A stretch of DNA of 10,036 bases, from positions 8,815-18,850 of the forward strand of contig JAHZES010000016.1 of the NCBI GenBank assembly GCA_019421725.1, read 5' to 3'. The position numbers and the translations under genes were made by a program. Each line of letters starts with the position of its first letter. The first letter of the stretch is position 1. Below the pieces are notes generated by a model. It made no database searches, was not told the origin of the DNA, and was given only the letters and a program-made list of their open reading frames with translations. Positions 6,066-10,036 of this stretch are shown piece by piece. Origin of the DNA: Clostridiales bacterium (GTDB taxonomy: Bacteria; Bacillota; Clostridia; Oscillospirales; Acutalibacteraceae).

Positions 6066-6131
6066 TTCAAAAACCGATAAAATATCCGCAAACCTTGTCA
6101 GAGAAATCGCATTTGTTGGTAGATTTCGCTG

Positions 6132-6160
6132 TTGCATTTTTCCGTGCGGCGTGATATACT
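6132..6160 (+). promoter_or_regulatory. Sigma-A-type promoter of the rimP-nusA-infB operon
   Basis: TTGCAT (6132-6137) and TATACT (6155-6160) are spaced by 17 bases, with TG one base before the -10 (extended -10). Transcription would start near 6167, giving a leader of about 170 bases before rimP, long for a housekeeping operon and containing a terminator-like hairpin. Confidence 0.75.
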
Positions 6161-6189
6161 GATAAACAGAAGATGAATAGTAAAGGATG

Positions 6190-6224
6190 AAAGAGTGGGG
6201 CGACCCGCTCTTTTGTTTGTTTTT
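6190..6224 (+). terminator. Leader terminator/attenuator upstream of rimP-nusA
   Basis: A 9- to 10-bp stem (6190-6199 with 6204-6213, one T-G wobble) closes on a GCGA tetraloop of the stable GNRA class. It is followed by a T-rich tail (6211-6224) broken by G at 6215 and 6219. It lies about 25-60 bases after the predicted transcription start and more than 110 bases before rimP, so it would stop the operon's own transcript early. Intrinsic terminators with interrupted U-tracts are the type that often depends on NusA in Gram-positive bacteria, and nusA is encoded in this operon. Autoregulation is an inference; the hairpin itself is plain. Confidence 0.75.
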
Positions 6225-6337
6225 GCGTGCGGTGAGTCGGCCCTGCACGGGAAACGGGTGCCCGGGTCCTGCAAAAATATGCCGGCAGAGCGTGCTTGGA
6301 AACGGCAGGATCGGTGACAAAGGAATGAGGGATCAAT

Positions 6338-6811
6338 ATGGCAAAGAAAGAAAAGGGAAACACGGTTGCCGCAGTGTGGCAGATCGCACAGCCGATTGCC
6401 GAATCCCTGGGGCTGGAGCTTTGGGACGTGAGGTTCGTCAAAGAGGGAGCAGACTGGTTCCTGCGGATCTTTATTGATAAGGAAGACGGGGTTTCCATTG
6501 ACGACTGCGAAGCGATGAGCCGCGCGATCGATAAGCCGCTTGACGATGCCGACCCGATCAGCCAATCGTACTGTCTGGAGGTCTCATCTCCAGGTGTGGA
6601 GCGGGAGCTGGTGCGGCCGGAGCATTTTGCCCAGATGACAGGGCAGCCGGTAAAGGTGCGGCTGATTCGCCCGGACGAAAACGGCGAGAGAGATCTTTGC
6701 GGCACGCTCGGCGGGCTGGAGGGAGACGTGATCCTGCTGCTCGGCGAGGACGGTGCGGAGCGCAGGATTCCTCAAAAGGAAGCGTCGTCGGTCAGGCTGG
6801 ACGATTTTTAA
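6338..6811 (+). CDS. rimP: Ribosome maturation factor RimP
   Basis: RimP assists maturation of the 30S ribosomal subunit in the cytoplasm. The 157 residues fit the family length. The N-terminal alpha/beta domain (about 1-88) shows L-G-L-E-L-W-D-V-R-F (24-33), L-R-I-F-I-D (42-47), a conserved D-D-C-E-x-x-S-R (55-62), and the family signature L-E-V-S-S-P-G-V-E-R just before residue 90. The C-terminal part (about 90-157) is the Sm-like barrel. The ATG is preceded by GAGGG at about 8 bases. It is the first gene of the operon and sits 46 bases before the chosen nusA start; rimP-nusA is a near-universal pair. Function is assigned by family; nothing unusual is seen in the protein. Confidence 0.95.
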   Translation: MAKKEKGNTVAAVWQIAQPIAESLGLELWDVRFVKEGADWFLRIFIDKEDGVSIDDCEAMSRAIDKPLDDADPISQSYCLEVSSPGVERELVRPEHFAQMTGQPVKVRLIRPDENGERDLCGTLGGLEGDVILLLGEDGAERRIPQKEASSVRLDDF

Positions 6812-6857
6812 CAGATGATGGTATATCATATATGGATTTGAAAGGATGATCCGAAAA

Positions 6858-7970
6858 ATGCGTAAAAAAGAAGATCAGAAGATGAGCAACGAGAATACAG
6901 AGTTTTTCGAGGCGCTGCGTCTGCTGGAAAAGGAAAAGGGAATTCCGATGGAATTCATGTTCGAAAAAATCTCCTCCGCCATTGTGGTTGCCGTTAAGCG
7001 CAGCTACAACGGAAACGACGACGTTGTCGTCAATATGGATCCGCACAAAAATCAGTTCGAGGTCTTTTTGCGCAAAGAGGTTGTGGACGACGTTTTGCCG
7101 GAGGGCGCCGTGATGGATCCCGACCGCCAGATCTTTCTTTCGGACGCGCGCAAGCTCGACCCCACGGTCAGTGTCGGAGACAAGGTTTCCATCAAGCTGG
7201 AAACCAAGCAGTTCGGCCGGATCGGTGCGCAGGCGGCAAAGCATGTGATCCGTCAGGGAATCCGTGAGGTGGAGCGCGGCCAGGTGATGCAGGAGTTCCA
7301 GAACCGTAATCAGGAGCTTGTTTCCGCGGTGGTCGAGCGCATCGATCCCCGTACCGGCGCTGCCAGCCTAACGATTGGCAAGGCTGAGGCGGTTCTGCCA
7401 AAAACCGAGCAGGTGGGCGCAGAGTCGTTGAAAGAGGGCGACCACATCAAGGTTTATGTGGTGGACGTCAAGGATACCGAGAAGGGCCCCCGCGCAATGA
7501 TCTCCCGCACGCACCCGGGGCTGGTCAAACGTCTGTTTGAAACCGAGGTACCGGAAATTTATGACGGTACGGTGGAGATCAAGGCGGTATCGCGCGAAGC
7601 AGGTTCCCGCACAAAGCTTGCTGTGTTCAGTAAGGACCCGAACGTGGATGCTGTGGGCGCATGTATCGGCCCGCGCGGAGCGCGCGTCGGCAAAATTGTC
7701 GACGAGCTGGGCGGCGAAAAAATCGATATTGTAGAATACAGCGAGGACCCCGCAAAATTTATTTCGGCGGCGCTTTCCCCCGCAACGGTGGTCAGCGTTA
7801 CGTTGGAGCCGGACGGAAGCCGCGCCTGCCATGTTTCCGTTCCGGACAGCCAGCTTTCGCTCGCGATCGGCAACCGCGGCCAGAATGCCCGCCTTGCCGC
7901 AAAGCTGACCGGCTGGAAGATCGACATCCGGCCCGAAAGCGGTTTCTTCGGCGAAGAGCCGCAGGCCTGA
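6858..7970 (+). CDS. nusA: Transcription termination/antitermination factor NusA
   Basis: NusA binds RNA polymerase and nascent RNA and modulates pausing and intrinsic termination. Counting from the ATG at 6858 (370 residues), the N-terminal polymerase-binding domain spans about 1-145, the S1 domain about 152-216, and two KH domains follow, with G-P-R-G at 271-274 and G-N-R-G at 338-341. The protein ends soon after KH2, so it lacks the acidic repeats of the Escherichia coli protein, as is usual in Firmicutes. Three in-frame ATGs are possible: 6846, 6858 and 6882. The one at 6858 has AAAGGA 11 bases upstream; 6846 is too close to that site; 6882 gives the most family-like N-terminus but a weaker ribosome binding site. 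It follows rimP without a visible terminator. Confidence 0.95.
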   Translation: MRKKEDQKMSNENTEFFEALRLLEKEKGIPMEFMFEKISSAIVVAVKRSYNGNDDVVVNMDPHKNQFEVFLRKEVVDDVLPEGAVMDPDRQIFLSDARKLDPTVSVGDKVSIKLETKQFGRIGAQAAKHVIRQGIREVERGQVMQEFQNRNQELVSAVVERIDPRTGAASLTIGKAEAVLPKTEQVGAESLKEGDHIKVYVVDVKDTEKGPRAMISRTHPGLVKRLFETEVPEIYDGTVEIKAVSREAGSRTKLAVFSKDPNVDAVGACIGPRGARVGKIVDELGGEKIDIVEYSEDPAKFISAALSPATVVSVTLEPDGSRACHVSVPDSQLSLAIGNRGQNARLAAKLTGWKIDIRPESGFFGEEPQA

Positions 7971-8028
7971 CCGACGGTTCGCCGGTTTCAGATACATCCG
8001 AAGGGCAGTTTAGAAAGGCAGGTAATGC

Positions 8029-8334
8029 ATGATGCAGCAAAAAAAGATCCCGATGCGTATGTGCACGGGGTGCGGCCAGATGAAGCCGAAAAAGGAGCTT
8101 GTCCGCGTGGTCAAGGCGCCGGACCGGATAGGGGAAGACGGCCAGGTTCTGGAGCAGGGCGCCGTTTCGCTTGACCCGGTCGGCAAAAAACCGGGGCGCG
8201 GCGCTTATGTTTGCAATAATGCAGATTGTCTGAAGGCCGCCCGCAAGGCACGCAAGCTGGAGCGTGCGTTTGGCTGTAAAATTCCGGATGAGGTTTACGA
8301 ACGAATGGAGGCGGAGATCGGTGCAAAAGAGTGA
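8029..8334 (+). CDS. rnpM: YlxR/RnpM, RNase P modulator
   Basis: The 101-residue basic protein is the YlxR family, named RnpM in Bacillus subtilis after its reported effect on ribonuclease P activity. Signatures are R-M-C-T-G-C (10-15), K-K-E-L-V-R-V-V (21-28), G-R-G-A-Y-V-C (56-62) and C-L-K-A-A-R-K-A (67-74) followed by L-E-R-A-F. Four cysteines at 12, 15, 62 and 67 could hold a metal ion or a structural pair. Two adjacent ATG codons (8029, 8032) follow an AGGCAGGT site; either may be used. It lies 58 bases after nusA and overlaps the next gene by 14 bases, the typical nusA-ylxR-ylxQ-infB arrangement. Identification is strong; the cellular role is less settled. Confidence 0.93.
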   Translation: MMQQKKIPMRMCTGCGQMKPKKELVRVVKAPDRIGEDGQVLEQGAVSLDPVGKKPGRGAYVCNNADCLKAARKARKLERAFGCKIPDEVYERMEAEIGAKE

Positions 8335-8656
8335 TTCGCTGCTCTCGCTGTTTGGCCTTGCACGGCGCTGCGGGAAAATTGCGCAGGGCTTTGATGCAGC
8401 GACTGCCGCTGTTTCCCGAGGGAAAGCCCGCACGTTCTTCCTGACGCCGGACGCCGCCGAACGTACCAGGCGCAATGTCCGCAGAATTGCGGAGGAGAAC
8501 GGCGCGCAGGTTTTTGAGCTTGCCGTTACGATGCAGGAGCTGGGGGCCTGCATCGGCTGCGGTCCAACCGGAGTGGTGGCGCTGATGGATGCCGGGTTTG
8601 AGAAGAAAGCGTGTACGCTTGCCGCCAAAGGATTCTGCGAAAGGGATGGTCAATAA
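8321..8656 (+). CDS. ylxQ: YlxQ, L7Ae/L30e-family RNA-binding protein
   Basis: The 111-residue product belongs to the L7Ae/L30e/S12e/Gadd45 family, related to kink-turn-binding ribosomal proteins. Visible features are L-L-S-L-F-G-L-A-R-R-C-G-K-I-A-Q-G (7-23), the R-x-F-F-L-T-P-D-A (37-45) strand-turn, and a C-terminal C-I-G-C-G-P-T-G-V-V-A-L-M-D-A (75-89) that equals the usual 'lG...gv.ai.d'. The function in bacteria is not well defined. I chose the GTG at 8321, preceded by GGAG at 8313-8316, which overlaps the end of rnpM by 14 bases. A longer frame could begin with ATG at 8264, but its extra residues lie wholly inside rnpM and look unlike the family. The overlap suggests translational coupling. 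The stop is 1 base before the infB start. Confidence 0.9.
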   Translation: MQKSDSLLSLFGLARRCGKIAQGFDAATAAVSRGKARTFFLTPDAAERTRRNVRRIAEENGAQVFELAVTMQELGACIGCGPTGVVALMDAGFEKKACTLAAKGFCERDGQ

Positions 8657-8657
8657 T

Positions 8658-10036
8658 ATGATGATTAAATACCGCATCAACGAGGTTGCAAAGGATCTCA
8701 ATGTGTCCAATAAAGATGTGATCAATGTACTCGCCGAAAAGTTTGGCGTTACGAAAAAGCCGATGACGGCGTTGGAAGAGGACGAACTCGACGTCATCTT
8801 CGAAACCTTCACCAAAAATAATCAGGTGGAAAATTTTGATGCCTTTTTTGCGCGCCGCCGTGCCGCGGAGACTTATACGGTCTCGGCGGAGGAAGCTCCC
8901 GCAGAGGCTTCTGCGCAGGAGCAGCCCGCTGCCGCAAAAGCGGAGGTCAAACCAGAAAAAACTGAAAAAACCGAAAAGAAAACGACAGGCCGGCAGCCTG
9001 CTGCGCAGCGCGCCGGGCAGAGTGGCGCACAAAAGGCGGGCAACGCTCCGAAAAATCAGAATGCGAATAGCCGTCAGCCTCAGCAGAAGCTCCAGCAGGG
9101 GCAGAGCCGCCCGCAGACGAACGGCGACAGCGCGGTGAAGAAGCCGGCCGTTCGAATTGTGGATACCCGCACTACCAATGTCAACATTGATAAGTATAAC
9201 GAAAAGTATGACCGCCTGGCGAATGAAAAAGTCAGGACGGACAATACTGTGAATAAGCAGAAGCTCAACCAGCGCTCCCGTCAGGAGCGCGGCAAGCCCC
9301 GCAACGCCCGCCGCGAAACGGAAGCGGAGCGTATGCGCCGCATTCAGCTGGAGCGCCAGAAAAAGCCGATGAACATTACGCTGCCGGAAGAGCTGACGGT
9401 CGGCGAGTTGGCGCTGCGTTTGAAGGCGACCTCCGCCGAGGTGATCAAAAAGCTGATGGCCGCCGGCGTTTTCGCCGCAGTCAACGACACCATCGATTTT
9501 GATACGGCGGCGCTGGTTGCCATGGAATTCAACGCACGCGCCGAAAAAGAGGTGGTCGTGACTATTGAGGACCGCATCATTGACGACAGTGAGGACGACG
9601 ACGCCAATTTGGTGCCGCGCGCGCCGGTCGTGGTCGTTATGGGTCACGTTGACCACGGAAAGACTTCGCTGCTCGACGCGATCCGGCACGCCAACGTGAC
9701 CGCCTCCGAGGCAGGCGGCATTACACAGCATATCGGCGCTTACCGCGTACGCATCAACGACCGGGACATCACGTTTCTCGATACGCCCGGCCATGCCGCG
9801 TTTACCACCATGCGTGCCCGCGGCGCGCAGGTGACCGATATTGCCGTGCTGGTGGTTGCTGCGGACGACGGCATTATGCCGCAGACCATTGAGGCCATCA
9901 ATCACGCCAAAGCGGCGGGCGTCTCGATCATTGTAGCGATCAATAAAATGGATAAACCCTCCGCAAATCCGGATCAGGTCAAGCAGCAGCTGACCGAATA
10001 CGAGCTGGTGCCCGAGGAGTGGGGCGGCGATACCAT
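8658..10036 (+). CDS. infB: Translation initiation factor IF-2 (3' truncated by the window)
   Basis: IF-2 is the GTPase that brings initiator tRNA to the ribosome. The first 459 codons are present. An IF2_N module begins at residue 1 (Y-R-I-N-E-V-A-K-D-L; about 1-55). A low-complexity linker rich in A, Q, K, N and E follows (about 70-235) and is probably disordered. A second IF2_N module lies at about 236-288 (L-P-E-E-L-T-V-G-E-L). The G domain starts near 322, with G-H-V-D-H-G-K-T at 329-336, D-T-P-G-H at 375-379 and N-K-M-D at 429-432, all intact. Two adjacent ATGs (8658, 8661) follow AAGGGA by about 11 bases. It is the last gene visible in the operon; domains II-IV lie beyond the window edge. 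Confidence 0.96.
   Translation, partial: MMIKYRINEVAKDLNVSNKDVINVLAEKFGVTKKPMTALEEDELDVIFETFTKNNQVENFDAFFARRRAAETYTVSAEEAPAEASAQEQPAAAKAEVKPEKTEKTEKKTTGRQPAAQRAGQSGAQKAGNAPKNQNANSRQPQQKLQQGQSRPQTNGDSAVKKPAVRIVDTRTTNVNIDKYNEKYDRLANEKVRTDNTVNKQKLNQRSRQERGKPRNARRETEAERMRRIQLERQKKPMNITLPEELTVGELALRLKATSAEVIKKLMAAGVFAAVNDTIDFDTAALVAMEFNARAEKEVVVTIEDRIIDDSEDDDANLVPRAPVVVVMGHVDHGKTSLLDAIRHANVTASEAGGITQHIGAYRVRINDRDITFLDTPGHAAFTTMRARGAQVTDIAVLVVAADDGIMPQTIEAINHAKAAGVSIIVAINKMDKPSANPDQVKQQLTEYELVPEEWGGDT

Noticed and set aside
6103..6127. Inverted repeat GAAATC/GATTTC between spoVT and the rimP promoter.
   Set aside because: It has only 6-base AT-rich arms with no T-run. Too weak to call a terminator or an operator.
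6198..6263. Alternative pairing of the leader hairpin (about 6198-6207) with a downstream segment at 6255-6263, a possible antiterminator.
   Set aside because: The downstream partner is transcribed only after polymerase has passed the hairpin and T-run, so it could not prevent termination in the usual way.
6187..6477. A 96-codon plus-strand open frame beginning in the rimP leader, which might be a leader peptide.
   Set aside because: It runs through the hairpin and into rimP in another frame, with cysteine/arginine-rich composition and no family match. The ATG has only a weak site, and the hairpin explains the region better.
8526..9905. A 459-codon open frame on the minus strand opposite ylxQ/infB.
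   Set aside because: It is antisense to a certain infB reading frame with intact IF-2 motifs. Long antisense open frames are common in GC-biased genes, and its translation is low-complexity without family motifs or a good ribosome binding site.

Overview
The window looks like chromosomal DNA from a moderately GC-rich, spore-forming member of the Clostridia, probably an Oscillospirales/Ruminococcaceae relative. The reasons are a SpoVT regulator, a short Gram-positive NusA without C-terminal acidic repeats, and the Firmicutes gene order rimP-nusA-rnpM(ylxR)-ylxQ-infB. Many starts are GTG or TTG behind good AGGAGG-type ribosome binding sites. The lineage is an inference; no rRNA or other taxonomic marker is present.

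Layout. (1) Positions 1-154 hold the 3' end of a HAD-family hydrolase, followed by a strong hairpin with T-runs on both sides that can serve as a shared terminator. (2) Positions 247-3474, minus strand, form a compact four-gene operon read from a promoter near 3519-3547: a sugar phosphate isomerase/epimerase-like TIM barrel, a 'cyclase family' (kynurenine formamidase-like) protein, an AAC(3)-type acyltransferase, and a second, divergent TIM barrel. Gaps are 13-29 bases. (3) Positions 3475-3749 are a divergent intergenic region with promoters in both directions and a GC-rich hairpin. (4) Positions 3750-5438 encode a 562-residue protein of unknown function with a C-terminal membrane anchor. (5) Positions 5520-6065 encode SpoVT, preceded by a sigma-G-like promoter candidate and a small dyad. 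(6) Positions 6132-10036 hold the rimP-nusA-rnpM-ylxQ-infB operon with a clear housekeeping promoter and an intrinsic terminator-like hairpin inside its leader; infB runs off the window.

How the genes work together. The plus-strand right half is a classical transcription/translation operon: 30S maturation (RimP), elongation/termination factor (NusA), RNase P modulator (RnpM), an L7Ae-type RNA-binding protein (YlxQ) and initiation factor IF-2. The leader hairpin could let NusA control its own operon by termination. The minus-strand operon is the most novel part. Its four proteins are typical of small-molecule (sugar, polyol or acyl) metabolism, but two of them have lost most canonical metal ligands, and the acyltransferase carries an unusual duplicated Cys-x4-Cys-x2-Cys tail. 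Its substrate cannot be told from the sequence.
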